Origin: Streptomyces sp. Ag109_O5-1
Lineage (GTDB): Bacteria > Actinomycetota > Actinomycetes > Streptomycetales > Streptomycetaceae
Assembly (NCBI RefSeq): GCF_003814875.1
Contig: NZ_RKQF01000001.1
Span: 8,370,001 to 8,434,000 of the forward strand
DNA length: 64,000 nt
Direction of reading: 5' to 3'
Under the pieces are notes generated by a model. The model was not told the DNA's origin. It did not search any database and saw nothing but the letters and a program-made list of their open reading frames with translations. A program made the position numbers and the translations under genes. Position 1 is the first letter of the stretch, and every line of letters starts with the position of its first letter. Shown piece by piece: positions 16,885-26,637 of this stretch.

Positions 16885-19835
16885 CAGGCTTCGGCTCCGG
16901 GCGAGAGAGAGACGGGCTGCTGGGGGAGGTAGACGTACACGCCCAGCACGTCGGCGGGCTCCTGCGGGACGACCTTCAGGCCGCGGACGATCTCCTCGTT
17001 GGCCTTGCGGACCCGGCGGTGGGAGGCGTCGAGTTCGGCGGCGAGGCTGGTGCCGTACTCGGTGAGATACCCCGCGATATCCGGCAGGCCGTCCAGCGTG
17101 CGGGTGATGTGGTTGGTGGCCGACTGCTCGTGGGTGTTGGCGGTGGCGCGGGCCGCGAGGAGGGCGGTGGCCGCTTCGTCGTCCAGCCAGCGGGCGCGGG
17201 ACGGCCTGCCCTCGTAGGCGAGGAGGCGGGCGTCCTCGGCGACGATCTGTCGCTCGCCGGTGCGCGAGGGCAGGGTGAGGTGGAAGCGGTAGCGGACCAG
17301 GAGGAGTGTGGTGGTCGTGGTGACCGCGTCCGTCGTCACTACGCCGCAGCGGCGGGCCGGGCGGGGGCCCAGGGCGTTCACGTCGAGCGCCGAGTCCAGG
17401 ACGTAGGAGGCGATGGCACCGATTGCAGGGTCGGTGCGGACCAAGGCCGCCTCGCCGCGGGCGATCGCCGGGGTGGTGCGGAAGGGGATCGCGCGGTCCT
17501 CTTCCACCAGCCGGTTGCCGAGCGTGGCGGCGAGCGCGTCGCGCAGGCCGGCCGGGGTGCCGCCGACCTGGGCGGTGAAGTCGCCGGTGCCATCGTGCGG
17601 GTCGCGGACCAGGGCCTCCAGGTCGCGCAGCGCCTCCAGGGCGAAGCCGCGGACCTCGTCGGCGCCGCCGAGCGCTGCTCGTACGGCGGTGACCTCGCGG
17701 GCCACCTCCTCGGGGTGGATGGCTCGCTGGGCGTACTTCGAGCGGGAGGTTGTCTCCCGTTCGGCGGCGGAGTTCCACTCGCGCTCGATGCGCTCGAACG
17801 ACTCCTGGTGGGTGTCCATCTCGAACAGGCTCTCCTGGCTGCCCTGCCGGCCGTGCAGCAGCAGCCACTCCACGACGGCGTCGGTGACGCCGGAGGCGGT
17901 CTCGTCGGGGACGGAGACGGAGATGCCCAGGTCCTTCTTGATCTGCCGGTGTTTGGCGAAGAGCACCTCCAGGACCTTGCCGTCGATGCCGTTGTCCTCG
18001 CCGAACATGGTGATGACACGGACCTGGTCGCGCTTCTGGCCGTAACGGTCGACGCGGCCCTCGCGCTGGTCGTGGCGGGTCGGGTTCCATGCCAGGTCGT
18101 AGTGGACGACGGCGTCGAAGTGGTGCTGGAGGTTGACGCCCTCGGAGAGGCAGTCGGTGGCGATCAGCACGCGGCGGACGGCTGGGTCGTCGGCGGCCTC
18201 CTCGGCCGCCTCGGCGGCGAGCTGCTCGATCCGCTCCAGGCGCTGCTGCGGGGAGAGGGTGCCGGTCACGGCGGCGATCTTCGTCTTCTTGCCCAGCTTG
18301 CCGTCGAGTTCCTCGGCGAGGTATTCGGCGGTGGGGATGTAACGGCAGAAGACGATCGGGTGGTAGCCGTCGGCGATCAGGTTCTTCAGGTGCCGGGTGA
18401 GAGCCTTGAGCTTGGCGTCCTCGGTCGGGCCGACCAACTGCTGGGCGCGCTCGGCGAGTTCGAGAAGGCGTGCGCCCGCGTTCTCCGACTCGGCGGCGCC
18501 CGGTGCGACGTCCATGCCCTCCAGCCGGTCGTTCTCGGCGGAGTCGGCGGCTACCGGGGCGCCCAGCACGTCCGCCTCGTGCGCGGTGCGGGCGGTGGCG
18601 GACTCGGAGCGGGTCTTCAGGGTCTGCGCGGCGGCGGCCGGCGAGGAGACCATCGAGCGGAGCAGTGCGATCACCGACCACCAGGCGATACGGGCCTCCC
18701 GCTTGCCCTGCTCCCCGGCCGCCTGGACTCGGTCACGGGCGTAGGCGATGGCGTCGTCGAGCAGCGCCCGGTAGGCCGGGGTCAGCTTGTACGGCTCGTC
18801 CTTCGTCCAGCGGTCGGTCGGGAACGCGGTCCGCTCGACCAGGGAGTCGTCGGCGAGGCCGTCCTCCTTGGTGAGGTAGTCACGGACGTCGGCGCGCTTG
18901 CGGGCCACGAAGTGCTCGGCGAGCTTCGCGCGTCCCGCAGGGGTCTCCAGGTTCAGGGTCGCCAGTTCGGGCCGGACCAGGCCGAGGAGGTTGCGGAACG
19001 CGGACTCCTTACCGGAGTGCGGGGTCGCGGTCAGCAGTAGCAGGTGGCGGTCGGCGTCGGCGGAGACCCTACGCAGCAGCTCGTAGCGGAGCTGGTTGGA
19101 AGCGGACGAGGCGGCACCCTGCGCGGGGTCGTCTGCGGCCACGCAGGTGTGGGCTTCGTCGACGATCACCAGGTCGGGGCAGTGACGTACGAAGTCCTCG
19201 CGGTGGCGGGTCGACTTGATGAAGTCCGTCGAAATGATCGTGAACGGGTGCTTGTCGAACAGGGACTGGCCCAGCTCCAGGCCGCGCTCCAGGCGTGACA
19301 CCGTGGAGGCCAGGACGAGTTCGGCGTCGATGCCGAACTTTTCCCGCAGTTCGCCCTGCCACTGCTCGGCCAGTGCCGGGGAGCACAGCACGGCCAGCCT
19401 TGTCGCCTCGCCCTGCGCGAGCAGCTCCTTGGCGATCAGGCCCGCCTCGACCGTCTTGCCGATGCCGACGTCGTCCGAGATCAGGAGTCGTACGGTGCGC
19501 TGGCGCAACGCCATCAGCAGCGGGACGAGCTGGTAGGCCCGGGGTTCCACGGCGATGGACGCCAGGGAGCGGAACGGGCCCGCGCCCGACCGGAACCCGA
19601 TGCGCAGTGCCGTGCGCAGCAGGCCTGCGGCGCGCTGGTCGCCCAGGTCGGCCGGGCTCGGCGCCGCGAACTCGGCCGGACGCACGTCCTCGAACGCGGG
19701 GAAGACGGCCGCGATGTCGTCCTCGCTCCCGCCCAGCGGGCGCAGCACCAGCATGTCGGCGGCGCTCTCCGGCAGCACCACCCATTCCCGGCCGCGGGCG
19801 GCGACCAGCGAACCGGCTGTGTACGTGAGGCTCAT
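16884..19835 (-). CDS. drmD: DISARM SNF2-type helicase DrmD
   Basis: A 983-residue SF2 ATPase of the SNF2/HepA type. The start is ATG 19835 (MSLTYTAGSL). Walker A DDVGIGKT ends near K127, DEAH is at 226-229, TATPHSGKE forms motif III, and the C-terminal lobe has LIATDCLSEGVNLQ and the REGRVDRYGQ motif VI. DrmD with DrmMI defines class 1 DISARM. The gene sits 52 bases after the kinase-helicase gene and overlaps drmMI by one base, so the three are one transcription unit. It probably translocates on double-stranded DNA. Confidence 0.88.
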   Translation of the reverse strand: MSLTYTAGSLVAARGREWVVLPESAADMLVLRPLGGSEDDIAAVFPAFEDVRPAEFAAPSPADLGDQRAAGLLRTALRIGFRSGAGPFRSLASIAVEPRAYQLVPLLMALRQRTVRLLISDDVGIGKTVEAGLIAKELLAQGEATRLAVLCSPALAEQWQGELREKFGIDAELVLASTVSRLERGLELGQSLFDKHPFTIISTDFIKSTRHREDFVRHCPDLVIVDEAHTCVAADDPAQGAASSASNQLRYELLRRVSADADRHLLLLTATPHSGKESAFRNLLGLVRPELATLNLETPAGRAKLAEHFVARKRADVRDYLTKEDGLADDSLVERTAFPTDRWTKDEPYKLTPAYRALLDDAIAYARDRVQAAGEQGKREARIAWWSVIALLRSMVSSPAAAAQTLKTRSESATARTAHEADVLGAPVAADSAENDRLEGMDVAPGAAESENAGARLLELAERAQQLVGPTEDAKLKALTRHLKNLIADGYHPIVFCRYIPTAEYLAEELDGKLGKKTKIAAVTGTLSPQQRLERIEQLAAEAAEEAADDPAVRRVLIATDCLSEGVNLQHHFDAVVHYDLAWNPTRHDQREGRVDRYGQKRDQVRVITMFGEDNGIDGKVLEVLFAKHRQIKKDLGISVSVPDETASGVTDAVVEWLLLHGRQGSQESLFEMDTHQESFERIEREWNSAAERETTSRSKYAQRAIHPEEVAREVTAVRAALGGADEVRGFALEALRDLEALVRDPHDGTGDFTAQVGGTPAGLRDALAATLGNRLVEEDRAIPFRTTPAIARGEAALVRTDPAIGAIASYVLDSALDVNALGPRPARRCGVVTTDAVTTTTTLLLVRYRFHLTLPSRTGERQIVAEDARLLAYEGRPSRARWLDDEAATALLAARATANTHEQSATNHITRTLDGLPDIAGYLTEYGTSLAAELDASHRRVRKANEEIVRGLKVVPQEPADVLGVYVYLPQQPVSLSPGAEA

Positions 19836-19887
19836 GAGATGTCTCGGTTCCTAGAGGTCGGCGGGGAGGTCGGGAGTGGGCGAGCGG

Positions 19888-22800
19888 TCAACGGAGGTGG
19901 AAATAGCCGCGGTTGTTGTCCGCGATGGCGTCCCAGTCCGCATCCGTCGGGAAGCGCACGACGTCCCAACCGCGGTCCTCCAGGCGATAGCCGGCCTCGA
20001 CGTCACGCGTGGAGTCGGCCGGGTGACCGGGGACGTCGACGAACACCGCGAGGTTGGCGCCGTCCAGGTGGAAGGCGAGGTCGGGGCACGCCCCCGCCTC
20101 CGGGACAAGGGTGCTGACCTCGTCGGGCAGCCGGTAGCCCTTCGTCCGCAGCCAGCCGAGCAGGTCGCCCTGCGCGACGAGGGCCGCCAGATCCGCCTCC
20201 ACCGGCGTGGGCGTCGGCGTCGGTGTCTGTGTCGGTGAGGTGGTCCCGGACGCGGACGTGGCACCGCCGCTCGCCGAGGGGGCGAGCCTGCGGAACTGTT
20301 CGCTGCGGGACTCGCCGCGGTCCTCCCGCTCGGTACGCGCGTGGGCCAGCCGCGCCAGCAGCGGGCGGGCGGCGTGGCGGCTCAGCTGGCGGTGGTGTGT
20401 CTGGTTGGCGTAGGTCAGCAGGCAGGCGTAGCAGCCGCGGGCGCACTCCTCACCGTCCGCAGGGCCGCCCTCGTCCTCGCCGGTCTCCGGGTCGAAGTGG
20501 CAGATGTCCAAGGCGGTCCGGGCGGCCTCGGCGAGGGCGTCCGCGTCGTGCTGGATGCGGCGCAGCACACCCGCGCCGCCCTCCGCGGCCTCCGTGAACA
20601 GCATGCGGCGGCGCGGGCCGTCGTCCGGCGGCAGCAGCTCCGCCGTCAGTTCGGAGTCCTCCAGCTCGAACGCCGCCTCGATGCCCCGCTCCAGCGCGTA
20701 CAGGAACGACAGGGCGACCGGCTCGGGCTGCGGCTCGTCCAGGGTGACGACGAGGATGTTGCGGCGGTCCTCCACGTACGGCAGGACCCGCTTCTTGCGG
20801 CGCTTCTCGTTGCCGTCCTCGTCGACCACCGGCATGCCGGTGCCCTCGATGGCGTCCGCGGCGGCCCGGTCGTTGAGCCAGCGGCCGTCGCCCAAGTCCA
20901 GCCAGTAGCCGTCCAGCTCGCCCTTGTCGCGGACCCGGCCCAGGTTGGTGATCCGTACGGTCGCCGAGTCGCCGTAGTCCAGGTCGAGGACGGGCGCGCC
21001 CTCGGAGTCGGCGACATGCGAGGTGAGGCGGCCCTTGCGGGCACCGTGGTCCTGGAACGCGTACGAGGTCTCCAGACGGAAACCGGCTCGGCGGCGCTCC
21101 TCCTCGTCCGAGGAGATCCGCTCCCGCGGCGTGGTGTACACGGTGTGCAGATGGAGCAGGCCGGTGCGCTTGCCCCGCAGCGTCTCACCGCACATCACGC
21201 AGATGTCGGAGCCGACCTTGACCTCGTAGTGATAGCCGCAGCCGTCGCACCGCCGAGCCTCCGCCGTCGCCAGATCGCCGGAGGCGTCCGGCGGCAGCTG
21301 GACCCGGGTGACCTGGTAGCGGGCGCCCTCGTGGTAGATCAGCGCGCCCGGGCCGAACTCTCGGATCGCCAGGAAGCGGGGGCGCTGCAGGTAGTCGCCG
21401 TCGGCGTTGCGGCGGTTGCCGGAGCGCGGGATGTACGCGGCCAGCGGCAGGCGCGGGAAACTGTAGCCGGGCAGGAACCCCTCGGACGCCAGATAGCGGT
21501 ACGGATTGAAGTCGCTCATCACCGACTTGCTGTCGACCGAGCGGTTGAGCAGCAGGTTCGTCTGGGTTTCGGCCTCCCGGCGGCGGCTGCGCGCCCGGCC
21601 CTGCTCACCCGGGGAGAGCGTGTGGTCGACGACGCGCTTGTTCTGCTCGTACTGGTCGATCACGGCCGCCCGGAACAGCTGGCGCCACCGGTCGAAGGAC
21701 GCGTCGAACTCCTTCGGGGCCCGCTCGATCCGGTCCTCGATCCACTCGTCGTACCACCAGGTCGTCGCCTCGAAGTCGGTGATCAGCGGCGCGAGGACGG
21801 TACGGGCGGTTTCGACGGCGCGGCTGCGGGCGTCCTCGGCCAGGGAGAGATCGCGGATGTGGGGGAGGAGCGGCAGCGGCATCTGCGGGTCGGGACGGTC
21901 GTCGCCGTCGGGGTCGTAGGCGACGTCGACGACGTCCGGGACCGCGATGCCGAGCTTCATGCCGGTCTCCGCCAGCCAGATGCCCTGCAGGTGGGAGCGG
22001 ACCAGATCCTCGTTGGCGAGGTCCAGGCGCGGCGGGGCCACCTGCCCCGACACCATGTCCTGGGATTTGCGGAAGTAGTACTGGTCGTGGCTGTTGCCCG
22101 TCGCACAGTAGGTGGTGACCAGCGCCGGCTGGCCGGAGCGGCCCGCCCGGCCCGAGCGCTGCGCGTAGTTCGCCGGGGTCGGTGGCACATTGCGCATCAT
22201 CACGGCGTTGAGCGAGGAGATGTCCACGCCCAGTTCCATCGTCGGCGAGCAGTACAGCAGGGGCAGTTCGGCGTCGCGGAACAGCTGCTCGCGCTCCAGC
22301 CGGTCCTCCGGGGTGACCTGCGCGGTGTGTTCGCGCGCGTACAGGCCTGCCAGCTCGGTCGCCGCGGTCCGGTACAGGTCGCGGAAGAACGGGTTGACGC
22401 GCGGGCCCTCGCCGCTGCTGTAGGTGCGTGCCAGCGGGTCGACCGCGCCCCGCTCGCCGTTCCCGGCCCGCCAGATCAGCGCGGCGGCCGACACCCGGTA
22501 TCCGGTGCGTCGCTGGGCCGCGCGGCGCCGGTAGGCCGGGCCGGACTGCTCGGGGGTCGCGTCCACCTCGCGCACCAGGTCCGCGTCCCGCAGCACCTTC
22601 AGCAGGTCCTCGATGACGCTCTGGACGTCGTCCAGGGAACCGGTGGGCGGGCGCAGTTCGGGCATGTTCCGCTGGAGGTACTTGCCGAACTTGCCGCGGG
22701 CGGACAGGAACAGCGCGGTGCGTTCCATGCCCGGTCGTGAGCCGTACGGGTAGGCGGTGCCGACGGCCGGACGGTCGCTCTCGCCCAGCACCCACGGCCC

Positions 22801-25800
22801 GGTGAGACGCTCCTCGCTGGCCCGCTGCAGGGTGTCGAAGTCGTCGCGGAAGTACTGCACGTCGATGGCGAGGGCACGTCGCATGAAGTCGAGCAGCGTG
22901 CGGGCGATCTCCTCGCGCAGCGCGGGGTCGGCGTCGCGCAGGACGGCGTGGGCGGACTGCCAGCGTTCGGGGTTGGCGGCGAGCCAGCCCAGGTCCTCGT
23001 AGTCGATCCGCAGCAGGCCGGTCTGCTCCAGGTTCGGCATCGTGATGCGCCAGCCGCGTTCCAGGTCGCGGTAGAGGCGGTATCCGACGACGTCCCGGAA
23101 TGCCTTGGTGGCCCGTCGCTCCATCGACGGGGCCAGGTCGGTGCCCGCCGCGTACTCGCGGGGCGTCAGGCCCATCACCTCGGTGACGGCCTCGGCGAGG
23201 TCGTCGTGGCGCAGCCCCTCCTCGCCCGACCGGACCGCGGCCTGGTGGAGGGCGCCGCGCAACTGGGTCACCTGGGCGAAGTCGTTGAAGTGCCCGGCCT
23301 GCAGCGAGGCGTCCTGCCGGTTGTCGACGAAGGTGAGGAGCTTGCGCGCCTCCTTGCCCAGGCTCTCCTCGGGCACCGCGCGCAGGGACTTCACGATCGA
23401 CGCGGAGATCAGTGAGGTCGCCGACGAGCGGCCCTCCTGGTCCAGGGTGGCCAGCTTGGCGAAGTCCCGGCCGCGGGTCTGCTCGTAGGAGACCTGGCAG
23501 TGCACGCAGAACAGGAACGGAGCCGGGACGAACGCTGCCACCAGCCCCTCACCGGACTCGTTGCCGTGCGCGTCCACGACGACACGCTTGGGCACCCGCG
23601 GCTTGTAGGATTTCTTGACGACCGTCACGCCCTGCGCGTCCGGCTCCAGCCATGACTCCGGGAGCCGTCTGTCGTCCACGGCCTTCTGCGGGTCGGCGGG
23701 CCACTCGTAGTCCTCCCCGGGCATGCCCAGGTACAGGTAGCCTTCGCCCTCTCGGCCGCCGGAGGCGGAGGTGTCGCGACGCGGTTCGTACCGGAACGCG
23801 CCGCCGTCCTCGGTGCGCCAGACGGTGAGGTACTCCTGGCCGCACTCACGGCAGAACGCCAGCGGGAACAGCGGCTTGCCGTCGCTGCCCGGCTGCTCCA
23901 GCTGGTAGGTGCGGGTGAGCGGCCGGGTGAGCGGATCCTCCAGCGTCGTGTAGACGGTGTCGCCCTTGGAGAGGAACTGGTGCAGTCGGAACGCGAACAG
24001 CGGCCGCTCCGTCACCGGATGCTTGGCCTGCGCACCTGCTTCCAGGGTCGTGCGGATCGCCTCGCGCACGCTCTCCTCGGCCACTCCCGACCGGGCGGCC
24101 AGCTCGGCCGCCGCCGCCTCGACGGTGCCCGGGGCGCAGCGGCGCAGCCGCCCCGTACCCTCCTCGTGCTCCAGCCCGAAGCGGGACTCCACCCAGCGGG
24201 CCAGCGTGTCCTTCGTGAGCGCCTCGTACGAGCGGGGCGCCGCCGGCACCCGCAGCCGTTCGGCGGGCACGGTCTCGGGCGGCTCGTCGGTCGCCCGGAC
24301 CAGGGTCTCGCCGATGACCCGCTTGGGCAGCACCGTCGTACCGAACAGCCGGCCGGCGACCCTGGCCACCTCGCGCTGCTGGTCCTCCCAGGAGCCCTCG
24401 GTGGACATGGTCGCCGAGGTGCCGATGCACTGCAGGGTCGCGGAGGCCCGGCAGGCCTCACGCACCCGGCGGATCAGGAACGCCACGTCCGCGCCCTGCC
24501 GGCCACGGTAGGTGTGCAGTTCGTCGAAGACGAGGAACTGCAGCCCGTCGGCCATGCGGATCAGGCTGGACCGGTCGTCCGGCCGGGTCAGCATCAGCTC
24601 CAGCATCACGTAGTTGGTCAGCAGGATGTCCGGAGGGTTCCTGCGCAGCTCACGGCGGTCCTCGTCGGACTCCTGGCCGGTGTAGCGGGCGAAGGTGACC
24701 GGCTCACGGCCCTTCCCGAAACCGTTGCGCAGGTACTTCTTCAGCTCCTCCACCTGGGAGTTGGCCAGCGCGTTCATCGGGTAGACGATGATCGCGCGTA
24801 CCCGGCCGCCCGCGCTCGCCCCCGCCGCCTGGCGTTCCTTCAGCACCTGGTTGACGATCGGGACGATGTAGGACAGCGACTTGCCGGAACCGGTGCCGGT
24901 GGTGAGGACGTAGGAGTCGCCCGCTTGTGCGGCCTCGATCGCCTGCCGTTGGTGGAGGTGGAAGGTCAGCGGTCTTCCGTCGGGGCGGGGGGAGGTCTCC
25001 TTCTTGCCGGCCTGGAAGATCTCCGCGCACTTGGGGTGCAGCGCGCCGTCGCGCACGAGGTCCGTGACCTGGCCGCCGTCCGCGAAGAACGGGTTCAGCG
25101 ACAGCCAGGGATCGGGCCACTGCGACTTCGCCGCCAGGTCGTCCTCTACGAAGCCGGCGATCCGGGCGTCCCGGATCACCGTCGCGCTCTTGGTGAAGCT
25201 CTCGTACTCGGTGATCAGGTCGCTGTGTATGCCGAAGACGTCCATCGTCTCGGGTAGGCGCGGCTCCCTGCGCGGTACGGGTACCGGCGCGGCTGGGGCG
25301 GACTCGGGAAGCAGCGCGCGCAGTCGTGCCACCGGGTCCATCACCTGCCAGTGCGGGGCCAGCAGGGCAGCCGTGTCGTCCGGAGCGAGGGCGAGCGGGA
25401 CCAGCACCTCACGGACCTGGGCGGCGTTCTCGGGCCGCAGCTCGGCGTCCTTCTCCAACAGGCGGTCCACCAGCCGGACCAGCTCCGTGGGCAGGTCGGG
25501 ACGGACCAGGGTCAACTTCGGGGGGCGTTCGTGCTGGTGCTGCTCGGAGAGCTCAAAAGGGGTCCTGGCGGAGAAGGGCGGCCGCCCTATCAGAAGCTCG
25601 TACAGGATGCAGCCGAGCGCGTAGAGGTCGGCCGCGGCGGAGACCCGCTCGGCACGGAACTGCTCGGGGGCCATGTAGCGGGCCGTGCCGACACTGACGC
25701 CCGTACTGGTCAGCCGCGTCTGGTCGGGATCGTCGACGACCGAACCCATGCCGAAGTCGAGAACCTTGACGGTGCCGTCGCGGGTCAGCATCACGTTGGC

Positions 25801-26265
25801 CGGCTTCAGATCGCGGTGGACGACCCCGGCGGTGTGCGCGGCCGCCAGCCCGGCGGCGATCTGGGCGCCTGTGGCGGCGACCCAGGAGACCGGGAGCTGG
25901 GGCTCCTCGTCGATTAGGTCCGCGAGCGGATTTCCGTCCAGGAGCTCCATGGCCAGGTAGGGCAGGCCGCTGCCGCCCGCTGCCTGGTCCACACCGCCGT
26001 CGATCAGCAGGGTGAGGTTCGGGTGGCCCTGGGAGAGCATGCGCATGATCCGCACCTCACGGCGGAAGCGGTCGATCTCCTTGCCGGATCCCGAGGCGTC
26101 GACCGCGATTCCGGTCCGGCCGCGCAGCACGGTCTTGACCGCGACCTCGCGGTGCCGGGAGTCGGGGGCGGCCTGAAGGTCTTCGGCGCGGTGTACCTCG
26201 CCCATGTTCCCGCGTCCCAGGATCCCCGTGATCCGGAACCGTCCGTCCACGGTTTCCAGGCTCAT
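19888..26265 (-). CDS. Ser/Thr kinase - DEAD-like helicase - DUF1998 - nuclease-like fusion
   Basis: A 2125-residue multidomain protein. Residues about 8-270 form a complete Hanks-type kinase: glycine loop GRGNMG at 17-22, K44, HRDLKPAN from H150, DFG from D170 and an APEQ motif. A linker leads to a COG1205/YprA-type helicase with GTGSGKS ending at S463, DELH at 581-584, GTSATM, and a C-lobe containing YAQRSGRAGRSGQ. Zinc ligands (CDGCGY, CVMC) and a DUF1998 domain follow, with C1941, C1945 and C1948 and EGGAGVL. A Pro/Thr repeat linker leads to a C-terminal Vsr/PD-(D/E)XK-like domain (PDLAFHLDG, VFVDVPGH, GWDVVRF). The start is ATG 26265; a GTG at 26274 is possible. It resembles the helicases of Druantia and MrfA with an added kinase. 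It leads the drmD-drmMI operon. Confidence 0.85.
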   Translation of the reverse strand: MSLETVDGRFRITGILGRGNMGEVHRAEDLQAAPDSRHREVAVKTVLRGRTGIAVDASGSGKEIDRFRREVRIMRMLSQGHPNLTLLIDGGVDQAAGGSGLPYLAMELLDGNPLADLIDEEPQLPVSWVAATGAQIAAGLAAAHTAGVVHRDLKPANVMLTRDGTVKVLDFGMGSVVDDPDQTRLTSTGVSVGTARYMAPEQFRAERVSAAADLYALGCILYELLIGRPPFSARTPFELSEQHQHERPPKLTLVRPDLPTELVRLVDRLLEKDAELRPENAAQVREVLVPLALAPDDTAALLAPHWQVMDPVARLRALLPESAPAAPVPVPRREPRLPETMDVFGIHSDLITEYESFTKSATVIRDARIAGFVEDDLAAKSQWPDPWLSLNPFFADGGQVTDLVRDGALHPKCAEIFQAGKKETSPRPDGRPLTFHLHQRQAIEAAQAGDSYVLTTGTGSGKSLSYIVPIVNQVLKERQAAGASAGGRVRAIIVYPMNALANSQVEELKKYLRNGFGKGREPVTFARYTGQESDEDRRELRRNPPDILLTNYVMLELMLTRPDDRSSLIRMADGLQFLVFDELHTYRGRQGADVAFLIRRVREACRASATLQCIGTSATMSTEGSWEDQQREVARVAGRLFGTTVLPKRVIGETLVRATDEPPETVPAERLRVPAAPRSYEALTKDTLARWVESRFGLEHEEGTGRLRRCAPGTVEAAAAELAARSGVAEESVREAIRTTLEAGAQAKHPVTERPLFAFRLHQFLSKGDTVYTTLEDPLTRPLTRTYQLEQPGSDGKPLFPLAFCRECGQEYLTVWRTEDGGAFRYEPRRDTSASGGREGEGYLYLGMPGEDYEWPADPQKAVDDRRLPESWLEPDAQGVTVVKKSYKPRVPKRVVVDAHGNESGEGLVAAFVPAPFLFCVHCQVSYEQTRGRDFAKLATLDQEGRSSATSLISASIVKSLRAVPEESLGKEARKLLTFVDNRQDASLQAGHFNDFAQVTQLRGALHQAAVRSGEEGLRHDDLAEAVTEVMGLTPREYAAGTDLAPSMERRATKAFRDVVGYRLYRDLERGWRITMPNLEQTGLLRIDYEDLGWLAANPERWQSAHAVLRDADPALREEIARTLLDFMRRALAIDVQYFRDDFDTLQRASEERLTGPWVLGESDRPAVGTAYPYGSRPGMERTALFLSARGKFGKYLQRNMPELRPPTGSLDDVQSVIEDLLKVLRDADLVREVDATPEQSGPAYRRRAAQRRTGYRVSAAALIWRAGNGERGAVDPLARTYSSGEGPRVNPFFRDLYRTAATELAGLYAREHTAQVTPEDRLEREQLFRDAELPLLYCSPTMELGVDISSLNAVMMRNVPPTPANYAQRSGRAGRSGQPALVTTYCATGNSHDQYYFRKSQDMVSGQVAPPRLDLANEDLVRSHLQGIWLAETGMKLGIAVPDVVDVAYDPDGDDRPDPQMPLPLLPHIRDLSLAEDARSRAVETARTVLAPLITDFEATTWWYDEWIEDRIERAPKEFDASFDRWRQLFRAAVIDQYEQNKRVVDHTLSPGEQGRARSRRREAETQTNLLLNRSVDSKSVMSDFNPYRYLASEGFLPGYSFPRLPLAAYIPRSGNRRNADGDYLQRPRFLAIREFGPGALIYHEGARYQVTRVQLPPDASGDLATAEARRCDGCGYHYEVKVGSDICVMCGETLRGKRTGLLHLHTVYTTPRERISSDEEERRRAGFRLETSYAFQDHGARKGRLTSHVADSEGAPVLDLDYGDSATVRITNLGRVRDKGELDGYWLDLGDGRWLNDRAAADAIEGTGMPVVDEDGNEKRRKKRVLPYVEDRRNILVVTLDEPQPEPVALSFLYALERGIEAAFELEDSELTAELLPPDDGPRRRMLFTEAAEGGAGVLRRIQHDADALAEAARTALDICHFDPETGEDEGGPADGEECARGCYACLLTYANQTHHRQLSRHAARPLLARLAHARTEREDRGESRSEQFRRLAPSASGGATSASGTTSPTQTPTPTPTPVEADLAALVAQGDLLGWLRTKGYRLPDEVSTLVPEAGACPDLAFHLDGANLAVFVDVPGHPADSTRDVEAGYRLEDRGWDVVRFPTDADWDAIADNNRGYFHLR

Positions 26266-26637
26266 TTGCCCCACCCCGTCCTCACCCGCTGCGTACAAGG
26301 CGCTACGTCCCGCGAGGAGCGTATACCTTCACCGATTGACGAGGATCGTACAATCCGTTGACGCTGTCAACGGAACGACTGAAGGTCTGGCGCGTGACAG
26401 TCTAAATGCGGGGTTCCTGTGGAGACAGGGGTGGTTATTCTCATTCCGTGGAGTAGTCAACGCTTCACGCATTGGTGTGCTGACCGTAGAATTCCGCACC
26501 CAGGGGGGATCAGCGGGACTTGTGCGGCCACCAGGACAGTAGGGACGTCTGTGGCCGCGCTGTGCGTTGGCGGCGGAGGGGACTGTCGTCGGCGCCGATG
26601 CTCCGCTGGCCCGGAAGCGACAACAACAGGGGCCGGC
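26266..26637. other. Divergent promoter region of the two giant defence genes
   Basis: These 372 bases separate the kinase-helicase (minus) from the DUF4011 helicase (plus). The plus-strand frame is open upstream of 26638, but the region is less GC-rich and has no protein-like content. It holds a strong palindrome (26355-26373), two TTGACG boxes and AT-rich stretches suited to promoters. Confidence 0.55.
26355..26373. promoter_or_regulatory. Perfect palindrome, candidate shared operator
   Basis: CCGTTGAC at 26355-26362 and GTCAACGG at 26366-26373 form a perfect 8-bp inverted repeat with a 3-base spacer. It includes a TTGAC element similar to a -35 box and lies in the divergent promoter region of the two giant genes, so a repressor bound here could control both. 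Confidence 0.6.

Noticed and set aside
16885..18681. Apparent N-terminal extension of drmMI to 18681
   Set aside because: It runs over drmD in another frame with Arg/Pro-rich nonsense; the ATG at 16884 overlapping the drmD stop is the real start.
20341..22740. Long plus-strand open frame (799 codons) within the kinase-helicase region
   Set aside because: It is antisense to a protein with clear domains and has no protein-like composition; an effect of high GC.
19888..26265. Reading the kinase-helicase as PglW of a BREX-2 system
   Set aside because: PglW lacks the DUF1998 helicase layout and the neighbours are drmD/drmMI, not pglX/Y/Z, so the architecture does not fit.
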